Virus record (IMG/VR): IMGVR_UViG_3300028384_000491
Span: 1-43,542 of that record
DNA: 43,542 nt
Reading direction: 5' to 3' (one strand)
Source: a virus
Part shown: piece after piece, positions 28,698 through 38,464 of the stretch
Numbering within the stretch: position 1 is the first letter of the stretch
How the letters are laid out: every line of letters starts with the position of its first letter
Notes under the pieces: model-generated
What the model was told of the DNA's origin: nothing
The model's database searches: none
Seen by the model: the letters and a program-made list of their open reading frames with translations, nothing else
Translations under genes and position numbers: made by a program

Positions 28698-31600
28698 CTA
28701 CACTATAGTAAATAAATAGTTTGATGTTGAAGGAACTAATGGAACGTTTGTACCTGTTCCAGCTGTTAATGTCCAAGTTTTTGAATTTGGAACTAAATAA
28801 CCACCTGTAGTAACCTCATTGCCTGCAATAGCGCTTTTTAAGCCGGTCAAAGGAAAACCACCCGGATTTGGATTAGGAATATCATTTATACTAGAACTTC
28901 TAGTAGTCCAACCTGTTCCCGGGTCATATATAGAAGTTCCTCCATAAGGGTTTATTATAAGGTTATTGCTACCATTGCTAGATATTAAGTTATTCCAACT
29001 AGGAAAATCTCCTGGGTTTTCAGCTGTATTAGAACCACTTCTCCAAGCATACCATCCATTAACTCCAGTTCCAAAAGGCGGAATTGCACCATTAGGATCA
29101 CAAACTAGAACAAATATAAATTTACCTTCATAAAAAACACCTGTTCCTCCAAAATTATCTATAGAAATTCTATACTCACCATTTAAAGTCCATTCTTGTA
29201 GTTCACATATAACTAAACCAGTGTTAACTATAGCTTGACATTGTACTGAGTCTCCTGGGTCAGATACTTCATATGTTATAGTGTAAACATCTGAAGGCAT
29301 ATTAGCATCTTGATACCCAGTATTAACTAAATCTATTTTAGCAGCTGTTCCAAAAAACGCATACCCTGGGTTTTCTAAAGCAAAGTATCCTGGACTTAAA
29401 GTTTCTTCTCCAGGTGTTCCAGCTCCTCTAACTTCACTTATTTTAGTAAAAGTTAAATCTTCAGCTCTTTTAGCATTACTTAGTAAATCAGATGATCTCC
29501 AACCTGCTCCATTAACAGCTTTCAATTCACCAATATATCTAACATTTGTTCCGCCAGGATAAAAAGGCGCTAAAGGACAATCGTCCCAAAGCCCTGAGGT
29601 ATTAGCTGTATCTAAGACTTGATATTCGTCTACAGTAACAGCTTGATCAACTTCTAATGTTCCAGGTGCTCCAAACGTAAGTTTTCCGTTAGGGTTATTA
29701 GTGTAAGAAGGTACAGTTATATTTTTGCTAACAGTAAAAGTTGTTTGACCAGCAACTGGTGTATCTGGTTGTATAGATTGTATGTAAGTACCACTAGGCA
29801 CACTTCCAACATTGTTACCTGGCGCTCTATATATTAAATCATTTACGTTTATAATTCCACTAGCAAAATTACCTGCTATAAAAGTATTAGTGTCGTCAAC
29901 ATCCTCTAAAACCCATATTTCAAGAACAGGATCTGCTGGTGGACTAAAAGCGCTACCTGTTGTTTGTAGTCCAGAAGGTAAAGGATACGACGTGTTTGTT
30001 GTTGTTACGTCCCAACCGACGCCTATGTCTTCACTTCCTGTGTAAACGTTTATTTCAGTAACATTTGATTGAGCGTTTAAAACTCTAACAGTTGAGCTGT
30101 TTCCAGAACTTGTTGGTATATGAGGCTGCGTATTGCCTAAACTCAAACTTTGAGTTATAGTTATGGGTAAATCGTTTACAACAGCTGAAAAAGTTAATGT
30201 AAAGTTTCTAGCGCCTTCGTCTGCTCCATAATATATAAAAGAAACAAAGGAAGCAGCGGTTTTAAGCATATACTCATAACTGCCAGGTGTTGTTTCTTCG
30301 AAAGAAAATACTGGGTACTGAACAATGGGACCAGGGAGAGGAGATGGATCATAAAAGTATTCTGTTTGAACATTTATTCCATTATCATCAATAACGCTAT
30401 CTAAAGCTAAAGGTACGTCAATATCTCCAGATGGTATAGCTGCTCCAAAATTGTCTACTAAATAGACTGGCGCTTGCAAACAATCTTCTCCAGATCTTAA
30501 ACTTTCATTAAAAGGATTATCATTCCAGTTTGAAAGATCTGCAGCACCACTACCACCTTCATTTTCATTTATTATAACATCGTTTATGTCTTTTATAAAC
30601 CCAGTTGTTGATGTTTCCCAGAATATATCTAGCAAACTTTGAACTGGTTCTGTTTCATAAACAGCTAAAAACTGTATACCAGGTGTTTCAGCGCTATATA
30701 CATTTATTGAATCTCCAAGAGTAACAGGTACAGCTGTAGAAACAACTAATTCGTCAGGTTCTGTAAAATCAACTAAAGTTCCACCAGCTAGTTGAACAAC
30801 ATTGTTTAACTCTATGATAGTATTGTTTGGTGGACCACCATTTGCATCTACACTTAACACAACCGTTCCTTCTGGAACTCCAGCTTGCGTATCCATCACT
30901 TGTCCAGCAACTATAGGTTGAGTACCAGGCGGGTTTCCACCAACTACATCATTATAAAACTCAACTGTTGTTCCTGTGAAACCAGTCCCAGCAACTTCCC
31001 AGTTTTGCCCCGCGGCATTACCACTTGTAAAACCAGAACCAGATACAACTAAATCATCTGGAAACCCTGGCCCTACAACTTTATCTCCAACTTCTATATC
31101 AGCTGAATCTCCAGAAACAGAAGTTAATTGAAGCGTGTCAGTAGTAGCTGTAACAGCTATAATACCATTAACCGCTGTAAAGTTTACGTCAGCGACTTGA
31201 CCTATTTTTTTAGCTGTGTTTATTCTAGCTATATAAGGATTAGATTCTACAGAATAAAACTGAGGAAAATAATTAGGAGCTGGAGGATCTTGAGGGTTGT
31301 AATCAAAAAGATCTATATTTGTAGCCACAGTAGAAGCAAAGTCAAAAGTTCTACCTGGATAATACTGCAAGTTACTATCACCGATGTTACCTAAAGTTTC
31401 TGAAACTTCTACATTTGAGTTTTCAACTCTACCATATAGTTTTACAGAACTTCTAAACTGATCTTGATCTGGACCAACTTCGTTTAAGTCTCTAGGTACT
31501 TTATTTATGTTATCACTTATTAAAGCTATGTGCGATGTTTTTCCAACTTCTAAACTTGTGTCGTTTGGATACGCAGCCATTATACCTGGCAAATACACAT

Positions 31601-33998
31601 TGTAATACTCTTGCTCTGTTTGTTTTACAACTACTTTAAATGTATACCAACCAAGCGGATTATAATCACTAGATGTTGGATCTCCATTATATACACCCGG
31701 CAAACCAATTGATAGGTTTTTTTCAGTAGCTATTGTTTCGTTAAATAGCATTTTTATAGAGTTACCCCTCCATTCATCTGGTTGAATACTAGAGTCAATA
31801 TATGGAGAATAAACAGTAGAACCTATAAACTTATTTCCACCAATAGTTATTAAGTCTTTGTTGTCAGATAATATAACTCCAGATTGTCTACCATATCTAT
31901 CTGATAAAACAACACCGACTTGATAATTTCTATTTGTTTTAACACTATGATTTGGATATTCTATAACACTACTAGTGTTTTTAGTATCACCGCCTGGTTC
32001 TATTATTATAACTTGTCCTAAATTAATGTTAGCCGTTGTAGCGTTGTCTATTGTTATTGTGCCAGTATTTCCACCTCCAGCTGTAACACTGGTTACCAAT
32101 GTTCCTTCAGGTATACCCGGACATATAACTATATAACCTATCTCTATAGTTGAACCAGATTTAGGCGTATAGTTTGTAAACGTTATAGTTGTAGATCCTG
32201 AAGGTATCGCGTCAGCATCTACTGTAACCTCGTTTAAACTAAATTCACTTTTTTCTGTAACGGCTACATTGTAATTTAAATGATCTGGAGCTGAGTGTTT
32301 ATTTTGAAAATTACCATATATAACTCTATTGCCAGAAACTTCTTGCGCGAACGCTCTAACTGGTATTTTATCATATACTCTTATTAAGTCTTTTTCTGGT
32401 AACGTTTTAAAAGGTTTTTTACAATTATAATTATAAATGTAATAATCTGTTTCACCTATTGTTAAAACTGTGTCTTCAGCGATAGTTTGTGCCGAGCTTA
32501 GTGTTATTGTTCCAGAGGTGCTGGGATTTTCATCTGGATTATCAGGAACGTAATTATCTACGGTTACTACTGAAGTGCCTAATATGCCAAAGCCAGTTAT
32601 TCTGTCTCCGATGTTTATACCACCTTGAACATTATCAACAGTAAGTGTTGTTGTGGTTGTAGCTGCAGCAGCTTGACAAGTTGCCGCTGCGTTAAATATA
32701 GTATTAATATCAATAGAATCTACAACTTTAACAGATGGTTCATCTGACTCTTTATAAAGTATTTCTAATGATTTTACTTTTAATTTATCTTGTAGTTCGT
32801 AGTTATCAAACGGAAGTGGTATTCTAAGTTCTATATTATCTACTTTATTTTCCATGAAAGAAACTATAGAACTTCTATATGCAGCGTCTTGATCGTTTAC
32901 ATCTTGTACATTGTCAGCTTCATCTTTTTTAACGTACATAAAATAACCATCTTGCTTAGGTATAAATGTAGACTGAGTAAAAGTAGAAAACAAAGAGTAT
33001 TCGTCGTCATCGAATTTAAATCTATATCCAAATCTAACAAATTTATCTTCTAAATAAGTTGGATCACCCGCGTAGTCTTTATTGTAATAAGGATTAGCGT
33101 TGAAAACTATGCTTTGAGTTATATTATCTAGTTCAGGCAAAGTACCACCTGTAACTGTAACCTCCCAAGCATCAGTAGAGTCATTGTAGGTAAAGCTACT
33201 AACTGTAACACCTGTAACTTCTACTATAGAAGGAGGATTTGTTTTTGTAGTGTAAGACACAGTAGCACCAGTTGTTCCATATGGACCAGGTACAACTATA
33301 TCACCTTCAAGTGTGCTTAAGTTTACCTGTGTATCGCCAGCTGTTACGTCATCTTTTATAATTCCTCTTCCACCGTTTGGCAAATAAAAGCTAGATACAT
33401 CTTTCATTGTAGACTCGTAATCTCCAGATGATAATTCACTTTCTGCGAATAGTTCTATAGCTTTATGAGGATTATATTTTGCTACAGATATTTGATCTTC
33501 TGTTGTATAATACCCAGATATTGTACTAGCTTTTTTTATATTTATTTTTCTTGGCTGATTTCTATTGTCTGTCCAAAATAATAAATTTTCTAAAACGTTT
33601 ACGCCGTATATAGGGTGTTTAGTAGAAAAATTTAAAAAAGCACCTTCAACTAAAGTTGTTAACGTATTTGTATTAGAGTCAAAGGCTATTATAAAATGTT
33701 TAGCCGATGGGTTATAATAGTTTATATTTCCGTTGTGGTTAGTATAAAACAGATAAGCAATACCTGTAGAATCATCAACAACCTGACCTATACAGTTTAA
33801 GTTGCTAGCGCCAGTATGATCACCTACATCAGCTGCTTTTGTATTACCTAATACATTTTCTAAAGATCCAACTTCATCACCTTCAGATTTATTAACCTGC
33901 ACATTGACAGCGTCTCTATATTCGTTTTTGTCTAATATGCGAGCATCCAAGTCTTTGTTCATCTTGGATTTTAAAAACGTATTTTTAGCTTTAGCCAT
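28698..33998 (-). CDS. Large tail protein with repeated GIPxGT modules
   Basis: A 1766-residue beta-rich protein. The N-terminus, MAKAKNTFLKSKMNKDLD then ARILDKNEYRDAVNVQVN and LENVLGNT, and the later LLFWTDNRNQPRKINI match the start of tail stabilisation / tubular B-like proteins in marine podoviruses, whose core is a beta-propeller. The middle and end are expanded by modules of the form G-x-G-I-P-x-G-T-x-V-x-S-V (for example PGIPEGTLVTSV and AGVPEGTVVLSV) that look like added surface domains. It probably forms the tail tube or nozzle with appended receptor-contacting folds. Family assignment is moderate. Confidence 0.75.
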   Translation of the reverse strand: MAKAKNTFLKSKMNKDLDARILDKNEYRDAVNVQVNKSEGDEVGSLENVLGNTKAADVGDHTGASNLNCIGQVVDDSTGIAYLFYTNHNGNINYYNPSAKHFIIAFDSNTNTLTTLVEGAFLNFSTKHPIYGVNVLENLLFWTDNRNQPRKINIKKASTISGYYTTEDQISVAKYNPHKAIELFAESELSSGDYESTMKDVSSFYLPNGGRGIIKDDVTAGDTQVNLSTLEGDIVVPGPYGTTGATVSYTTKTNPPSIVEVTGVTVSSFTYNDSTDAWEVTVTGGTLPELDNITQSIVFNANPYYNKDYAGDPTYLEDKFVRFGYRFKFDDDEYSLFSTFTQSTFIPKQDGYFMYVKKDEADNVQDVNDQDAAYRSSIVSFMENKVDNIELRIPLPFDNYELQDKLKVKSLEILYKESDEPSVKVVDSIDINTIFNAAATCQAAAATTTTTLTVDNVQGGINIGDRITGFGILGTSVVTVDNYVPDNPDENPSTSGTITLSSAQTIAEDTVLTIGETDYYIYNYNCKKPFKTLPEKDLIRVYDKIPVRAFAQEVSGNRVIYGNFQNKHSAPDHLNYNVAVTEKSEFSLNEVTVDADAIPSGSTTITFTNYTPKSGSTIEIGYIVICPGIPEGTLVTSVTAGGGNTGTITIDNATTANINLGQVIIIEPGGDTKNTSSVIEYPNHSVKTNRNYQVGVVLSDRYGRQSGVILSDNKDLITIGGNKFIGSTVYSPYIDSSIQPDEWRGNSIKMLFNETIATEKNLSIGLPGVYNGDPTSSDYNPLGWYTFKVVVKQTEQEYYNVYLPGIMAAYPNDTSLEVGKTSHIALISDNINKVPRDLNEVGPDQDQFRSSVKLYGRVENSNVEVSETLGNIGDSNLQYYPGRTFDFASTVATNIDLFDYNPQDPPAPNYFPQFYSVESNPYIARINTAKKIGQVADVNFTAVNGIIAVTATTDTLQLTSVSGDSADIEVGDKVVGPGFPDDLVVSGSGFTSGNAAGQNWEVAGTGFTGTTVEFYNDVVGGNPPGTQPIVAGQVMDTQAGVPEGTVVLSVDANGGPPNNTIIELNNVVQLAGGTLVDFTEPDELVVSTAVPVTLGDSINVYSAETPGIQFLAVYETEPVQSLLDIFWETSTTGFIKDINDVIINENEGGSGAADLSNWNDNPFNESLRSGEDCLQAPVYLVDNFGAAIPSGDIDVPLALDSVIDDNGINVQTEYFYDPSPLPGPIVQYPVFSFEETTPGSYEYMLKTAASFVSFIYYGADEGARNFTLTFSAVVNDLPITITQSLSLGNTQPHIPTSSGNSSTVRVLNAQSNVTEINVYTGSEDIGVGWDVTTTNTSYPLPSGLQTTGSAFSPPADPVLEIWVLEDVDDTNTFIAGNFASGIINVNDLIYRAPGNNVGSVPSGTYIQSIQPDTPVAGQTTFTVSKNITVPSYTNNPNGKLTFGAPGTLEVDQAVTVDEYQVLDTANTSGLWDDCPLAPFYPGGTNVRYIGELKAVNGAGWRSSDLLSNAKRAEDLTFTKISEVRGAGTPGEETLSPGYFALENPGYAFFGTAAKIDLVNTGYQDANMPSDVYTITYEVSDPGDSVQCQAIVNTGLVICELQEWTLNGEYRISIDNFGGTGVFYEGKFIFVLVCDPNGAIPPFGTGVNGWYAWRSGSNTAENPGDFPSWNNLISSNGSNNLIINPYGGTSIYDPGTGWTTRSSSINDIPNPNPGGFPLTGLKSAIAGNEVTTGGYLVPNSKTWTLTAGTGTNVPLVPSTSNYLFTIV

Positions 33999-34004
33999 TT
34001 AATT

Positions 34005-35228
34005 TTAGTGTTTTATCCATTTAGATTTACCTCTCATAACCTGAACAAATTCTGTTAGCTTTATGTTTGATAATCTAATTTTTGCGTTTCTAAGTTTAGA
34101 CCTTTTGTCTTTATTAAGTCTTTGAACCAAATACTCAGGTTGATTAGCTCTAGTAGATACGATGTAGTGTAGTATAGACGCGTATAGAGCTTCTTCTGCA
34201 AGCTTAGGTACTTTAGTGTCTTTGTCATAAGCTAAACCGTCAGATATGTATTCTAATACAATTAACCTATCCACCATATCACTAGAAAAAGATATTTTAC
34301 CTTCTCTATCATCTATAGTAAAGTATCCATTGGCATTAGAATATTGAGGATCAGTTCCATAAAATTGACCTAAATTCCAATTACCATTGTATCCAAAAGC
34401 TTCGCTAAAATAAGCCCAATCATCTAAATCAAAATTATTATTAAGCAAATCTGTTCTAGCTTCTGCCCATCTTTCAGCGGTTATAGAAGTTCCTTCAATG
34501 TTTTCACCGAAATTATCTTGAGTTGGAATACCTTTGTTATCTTGAATAGGCGTGTTATATGGTATTGTAGTTAAATTGTTTGTTGGAAAAATAGGTCTTT
34601 TTACACCGTACTTGTCTATCCAAGAAAGCTTAACATAATTTACATAGTCCTGAGGCAAAACAACACTTAAACTATTTGGTATTGTTAATTCTTGAGACTT
34701 AATACTTTTAAGCGTGTCATAGCTAAATTCTTGCAGGGATCTTTTTGCAAAAAACAGTACATCAGACTTTTTAGCTGTTTGAATTATTTTACCATCTCCA
34801 ACATAACCAACCATAAAGTTATCTATAGCATCATTTAATGTTATGTAGCTATATCCTCCATAATTGTTTTCTACAGTATCACCTAATGCTTCTTCGCTAG
34901 GATCATCAGCATAATTACCACCATCTAATCTTTTTAACTGTACGACTAAGAATATATCAGCAGCTAACGCGTCTGTGACTGTTATAGCATTATTACTAAG
35001 CGTGTAAGCGCTAGTATACTCGCTCCAAGAACCAGGTAAACCTGTGGTGCTTGTGTATATCTTAAAATTATTTAAAGCGTAATCTATTTCGTTAGGATCA
35101 TAGTTGCCTAAAACTAAATCTGTGTTAAATGTAGTAGTAAACACTTGACCAGCATCTCCATCAGAGTTTCCTCTAAAGCCTTGAGCGCCTTGATAATATT
35201 GTTGGTTTGTTTCCGTAACTAAACTCAT
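34005..35228 (-). CDS. Head-tail connector / tail tubular-like structural protein
   Basis: A 407-residue structural protein. The central LPQDYVNYVKLSWIDKYG then RPIFP matches a conserved element of podovirus connector and tubular A-like proteins, including ring proteins of crAss-like phages. The late LEYISDGLAYDKDTKVP then AEEALYASILHYIVS is the helical part usual in T7 gp11-like folds. The first ~130 residues add a beta domain (TSTTGLPGSWSEYTSAYT). It sits in the connector position between the capsid genes and the large tail gene. Confidence 0.68.
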   Translation of the reverse strand: MSLVTETNQQYYQGAQGFRGNSDGDAGQVFTTTFNTDLVLGNYDPNEIDYALNNFKIYTSTTGLPGSWSEYTSAYTLSNNAITVTDALAADIFLVVQLKRLDGGNYADDPSEEALGDTVENNYGGYSYITLNDAIDNFMVGYVGDGKIIQTAKKSDVLFFAKRSLQEFSYDTLKSIKSQELTIPNSLSVVLPQDYVNYVKLSWIDKYGVKRPIFPTNNLTTIPYNTPIQDNKGIPTQDNFGENIEGTSITAERWAEARTDLLNNNFDLDDWAYFSEAFGYNGNWNLGQFYGTDPQYSNANGYFTIDDREGKISFSSDMVDRLIVLEYISDGLAYDKDTKVPKLAEEALYASILHYIVSTRANQPEYLVQRLNKDKRSKLRNAKIRLSNIKLTEFVQVMRGKSKWIKH

Positions 35229-35232
35229 TTAA

Positions 35233-36012
35233 TTAAGATTTTTCGTTTATTTCAATTTTTTGAGCTTCTTGCTCTGCAGCTTGTATTATTGTTGGGTCTT
35301 TAACTATAATACCGCAGTATTTTAATATATTTATTATTATATTGTTTTTTTCTGAAATATCAAGCTGAAAATCTACAGTAGAAGAACCAGAAGCTCCAGA
35401 AGGACTAAATAAATATTGACCAAGAGCACCAATAGTAAAACCCCAACTAGGCGAAGTTGGTTTAAACAAACAGTTAACATCTAACGTGTTTGGACTAGGA
35501 TTAACCTTGAGTAACATTTGATTTACTGTGCTTGGAAAAATAGGTGTAGATGTTGTTGTGGTTAAACACAAAGGATAGTTTTTAGTAGGTGCGGTTAATT
35601 TAGATTTACTTATTTTTAAATAATCTTTTTTACTAGCAAGTTGAGCGTTTGAAGTTATTGTAGGGTTTCCACTGTTATACGTGGCAGATATTTCACCTAT
35701 TTTGTATAATGTTTTTGATCCATTATAAACCCATCCATCATTTGTTTGGTTGTAAGTAAAAGCAACCTCTTCTTCGAATGGATATAGTTTATAAGATATA
35801 TCTTTAAAAATATCAAAAAACTCTGTATCATTTTGAGAATTTGTTTGATTTTTTCTGTTTTGTTGATTACCGTCTGGAAAGTAAGACTGAAATATCTCGT
35901 CTTGAACTTGTTCAGCTATACTATTAAACTCAGCTGGAGTTATGTATCCTCTTTGCTCTTTGTTTAATATATACAAGACTGTTTGATATACTGTGTTTAC
36001 ACTTACTGCCAT
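35233..36012 (-). CDS. Structural protein, connector-region candidate
   Basis: A 259-residue protein if it starts at MAVSVNTVYQ; the frame is open eight codons further to 36036, but the internal ATG follows an A/T-rich leader of the usual kind. The start resembles small helical adaptor proteins (VYQTVLYILNKEQRGYI then PAEFNSIAEQVQDEIF). The middle is beta-rich and Thr/Ser/Pro-rich. The end is helical. Position between capsid and tubular-like genes suggests a head completion or adaptor protein. It is preceded by a strong RNA hairpin. Confidence 0.65.
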   Translation of the reverse strand: MAVSVNTVYQTVLYILNKEQRGYITPAEFNSIAEQVQDEIFQSYFPDGNQQNRKNQTNSQNDTEFFDIFKDISYKLYPFEEEVAFTYNQTNDGWVYNGSKTLYKIGEISATYNSGNPTITSNAQLASKKDYLKISKSKLTAPTKNYPLCLTTTTSTPIFPSTVNQMLLKVNPSPNTLDVNCLFKPTSPSWGFTIGALGQYLFSPSGASGSSTVDFQLDISEKNNIIINILKYCGIIVKDPTIIQAAEQEAQKIEINEKS

Positions 36013-36037
36013 TTTTATATTTTTATTATAATACAAC

Positions 36038-36060
36038 GGAAGACCGCTTACGCGGCCTCC
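36038..36060 (-). promoter_or_regulatory. GC-rich RNA hairpin with GNRA-type loop upstream of connector gene
   Basis: On the minus strand the sequence GGAGGCCGC, GTAA, GCGGTCTTCC folds into a 9-bp stem (one G-U pair, one bulged U) closed by a GTAA tetraloop. It is strikingly GC-rich in an AT-rich genome. It sits between two genes, about 25 bases before the start at 36012, and has no strong T run after it. It may be an attenuator or an RNA processing/stability site, and it resembles the stem after the capsid gene. Confidence 0.6.
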
Positions 36061-36082
36061 ATCATATTAGTATCACTTGTTT

Positions 36083-36907
36083 TTATAGTTTTTTATCTAT
36101 AGATTTATAGATTTCAACACCTTCGTCTGTTTTAAGGAAAGCAGCAAAGGCTGAATATGGGTTTTCATCAAACGGAACGTTCATTAATTTTCTACCATTT
36201 GATCCCCATGTAAATGTTCTTTGGTCTGGAGATAAACTTATAATTCCAGCTTCAACAGCTCTAATAGCCACGTTTCTCAACTGCACGTTATCATCATTAG
36301 CTAACTCCATAAACAACTGTGGTTGTTGTTTAGCAAATAACATTAAATCTCTTTTAAGTTCTTTTGAACTCATATCAGAAACTTTAGAACCTAACTCAAC
36401 TCTTAAAATAGCCTCAGCTTGATCTATATCTATTTGTCTAGCTAAGTTTAATGCATCAATTTCATATTCTAAATAATCTAATTGATTTTCTGCTATTTGA
36501 ACAGGTTTGTATTCGTAATAAAGTATATCTTTTTTAGGGTGATAAAGAGAAAGCATTTTTTGTAAATTCTGTTGCTCTCTTGGTACTTTTAAAACACCGT
36601 CTTTAAAAACAATATGTCCTAATGTTGATTCACCTTTTTGCTCTTCTTTCAATGGAGAGTTTTGGTTTACTGCATATCTTAATTCTTTTTGAGTTGCAGT
36701 TTTTTCATCAAACCATAATAATGGATATCTACGAGTATGTCTTGAATTTAAAGTAAATGTTATTGGTGTTTTATTACCTTTTAATAGATAAGTTCTATCT
36801 TTAATTTCCCATTCAGGTTTTTGTGGTTTTGGTGCAACTACTTTTTTAGTAGCTACAGACTGAGGTGCAACCTCAACAGTTTCTTCTGCTTTAGCTTTTT
36901 TAGCCAT
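36083..36907 (-). CDS. Structural protein of unknown role, next to the capsid gene
   Basis: A 274-residue protein with a Lys/Ala/Pro/Val-rich N-terminal 30 residues (AKKAKAEETVEVAPQ, then VVAPKPQKPEW), then a folded region with TFTLNSRHTRRYPLLWFDE and a helical second half (ELGSKVSDMSSKELKRDL). The basic flexible start could contact DNA or the capsid lattice. It is bracketed by two GC-rich hairpins, one directly after the capsid gene. No family is recognised; it may be a head-associated or decoration protein. Confidence 0.65.
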   Translation of the reverse strand: MAKKAKAEETVEVAPQSVATKKVVAPKPQKPEWEIKDRTYLLKGNKTPITFTLNSRHTRRYPLLWFDEKTATQKELRYAVNQNSPLKEEQKGESTLGHIVFKDGVLKVPREQQNLQKMLSLYHPKKDILYYEYKPVQIAENQLDYLEYEIDALNLARQIDIDQAEAILRVELGSKVSDMSSKELKRDLMLFAKQQPQLFMELANDDNVQLRNVAIRAVEAGIISLSPDQRTFTWGSNGRKLMNVPFDENPYSAFAAFLKTDEGVEIYKSIDKKL

Positions 36908-36933
36908 AATATAATAAAATTAAATAGTTAATA

Positions 36934-36968
36934 ATAAAAATCCTGAGGCCGCAAGACGCGACCTCAAG
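36934..36968 (-). terminator. Intrinsic terminator after the major capsid gene
   Basis: On the minus strand an 11-bp stem (two G-U pairs) with a five-base loop, arms at 36958-36968 and 36942-36952, is followed by GATTTTTATTATT. This is a good Rho-independent terminator 16 bases after the capsid stop. It would end part of the transcripts there, giving more capsid message than message for downstream tail genes. Confidence 0.75.
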
Positions 36969-36983
36969 AATTTTAAGTTTTAA

Positions 36984-38450
36984 TTATGCTCCTTTGAATA
37001 ATACAAAGTTATTAGCACCTTGAACAACTAAACATCTTTCAGACAAGAAATGTACTTGCATAGCATCTAAGTCTGAAGTGAAAGCTCCTCCTACAGAACC
37101 AGTGATCCAGTTCTTCATACGACGATCGTCAGCTTGTGAAGCTCGGTAACGAACGTGTAAGAAAGGTCTACGGATATTAGTTCCTAAAATTTGATCGTAA
37201 ACAGTTGAAGTTCCAGCTGGTACTAAAACACCATCAATTCCAGAAGTTGTAACACCTCCACGAGTTGAAGCATCGTTCAAATATTTCCAATCAGTTTTAT
37301 AGAAATCGTAAGATCCTCTACGGAAACCACTAAATCCAAGATTTAAAGCCATTTCTTCAGAGTTTTCAAATAAACCGTAAGCAGTTCCTCCAGCTGTTCC
37401 AGCAGAGATATCAGCTAACATGTCATCGAAATCTAAAGCAGTAGCTCTATTCAAGAAAAGCATGTTTTCTTCAATGGCTCCTTGAGTGTCTAAGTTTTTC
37501 AAAATATTATCAAAAGTTCCAAGTCTATCACCGGCGCCATCTTGAGCAGCAGCTGAAAAACCAGTTACAGTGTTACCTCTTTCATCGATAGCAGAGAAAA
37601 GACCTTGAGTACCTTTAACACTAACTGTAGATCCACCACCTTTTAACTCACCTTCAATAACTGACATTTCTAAGTAATCTTCAAAACGAAGTCTAGTTTC
37701 AGACTCAGCTTTTAAGTACCACAAGAAGCCAGATGTTCCATCTTCAGTAGCAACTTCAACCCATCCAATTTGAGCAGTATCAGAACCGTTAATTTGGTAA
37801 CGATCTCTAATAATGATTGGAGAATTGTTGTATTGAGTAAACTGAGGAGTTACAGATACTGGGTCATAACCTTGAGCAGCTCCACCTGTTCCAGTTCCTT
37901 TAGCATATTCAGAACCGTATACAAATACCTTCAAATTACTTAAGTCAGCTAGATCTGGTTCGCCAGCTCCAGCGCTATCTAAAGTAGCTTGTGTATATGG
38001 TTTTACAGTTAACACAACGTTTCCAGTGTTACCGATAGTTCCTGTTTTACTTTCAACAAAACACTTAAGTTCATCACCTGTTGTAGGGTTCATAACCACG
38101 ATAGTAGCGCTTTCGCTAATAACACACTGCACATCAGCTGACTGAGCGATAGTTAGAGTTGTTCCACCCGCGTTAGATACTACATCTTCGTAAGAAATAT
38201 GCAAACGGTTTTGTTCTGACCAAATAACTTGATCTGAAGTCATAGGCATTTCAGCGCCAACCATTCTTAAAAATCCAGATAACGTACGGTTTCCGTAACG
38301 CTCTACTTCAGCTTCGTAGATTTCTGGTAAATACTGCTGAGCAAAATCACTTGTACCATCTGTAAAGTTCAAGTAATTAGTTTCCAAGGCTTGTTGTTTC
38401 TGACTTGGAATAATTGATCCAAATACTGGATCTACTGGTAATATAGCCAT
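36984..38450 (-). CDS. Major capsid protein
   Basis: The 488-residue protein is in the standard place for the shell protein: after terminase, portal and a scaffold candidate, and followed by a strong terminator. The N-terminus (SQKQQALETNYLNFTDG, then QQYLPEIYEAEVERYGNRT) is a helical arm of the kind seen in HK97-fold capsid proteins of marine phages, and codon choices here are cleaner and less A/T-biased than in neighbours, as expected for a highly expressed gene. The fold cannot be proven from sequence reading alone. Confidence 0.85.
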   Translation of the reverse strand: MAILPVDPVFGSIIPSQKQQALETNYLNFTDGTSDFAQQYLPEIYEAEVERYGNRTLSGFLRMVGAEMPMTSDQVIWSEQNRLHISYEDVVSNAGGTTLTIAQSADVQCVISESATIVVMNPTTGDELKCFVESKTGTIGNTGNVVLTVKPYTQATLDSAGAGEPDLADLSNLKVFVYGSEYAKGTGTGGAAQGYDPVSVTPQFTQYNNSPIIIRDRYQINGSDTAQIGWVEVATEDGTSGFLWYLKAESETRLRFEDYLEMSVIEGELKGGGSTVSVKGTQGLFSAIDERGNTVTGFSAAAQDGAGDRLGTFDNILKNLDTQGAIEENMLFLNRATALDFDDMLADISAGTAGGTAYGLFENSEEMALNLGFSGFRRGSYDFYKTDWKYLNDASTRGGVTTSGIDGVLVPAGTSTVYDQILGTNIRRPFLHVRYRASQADDRRMKNWITGSVGGAFTSDLDAMQVHFLSERCLVVQGANNFVLFKGA

Positions 38451-38464
38451 AATTGTTTAATTTT

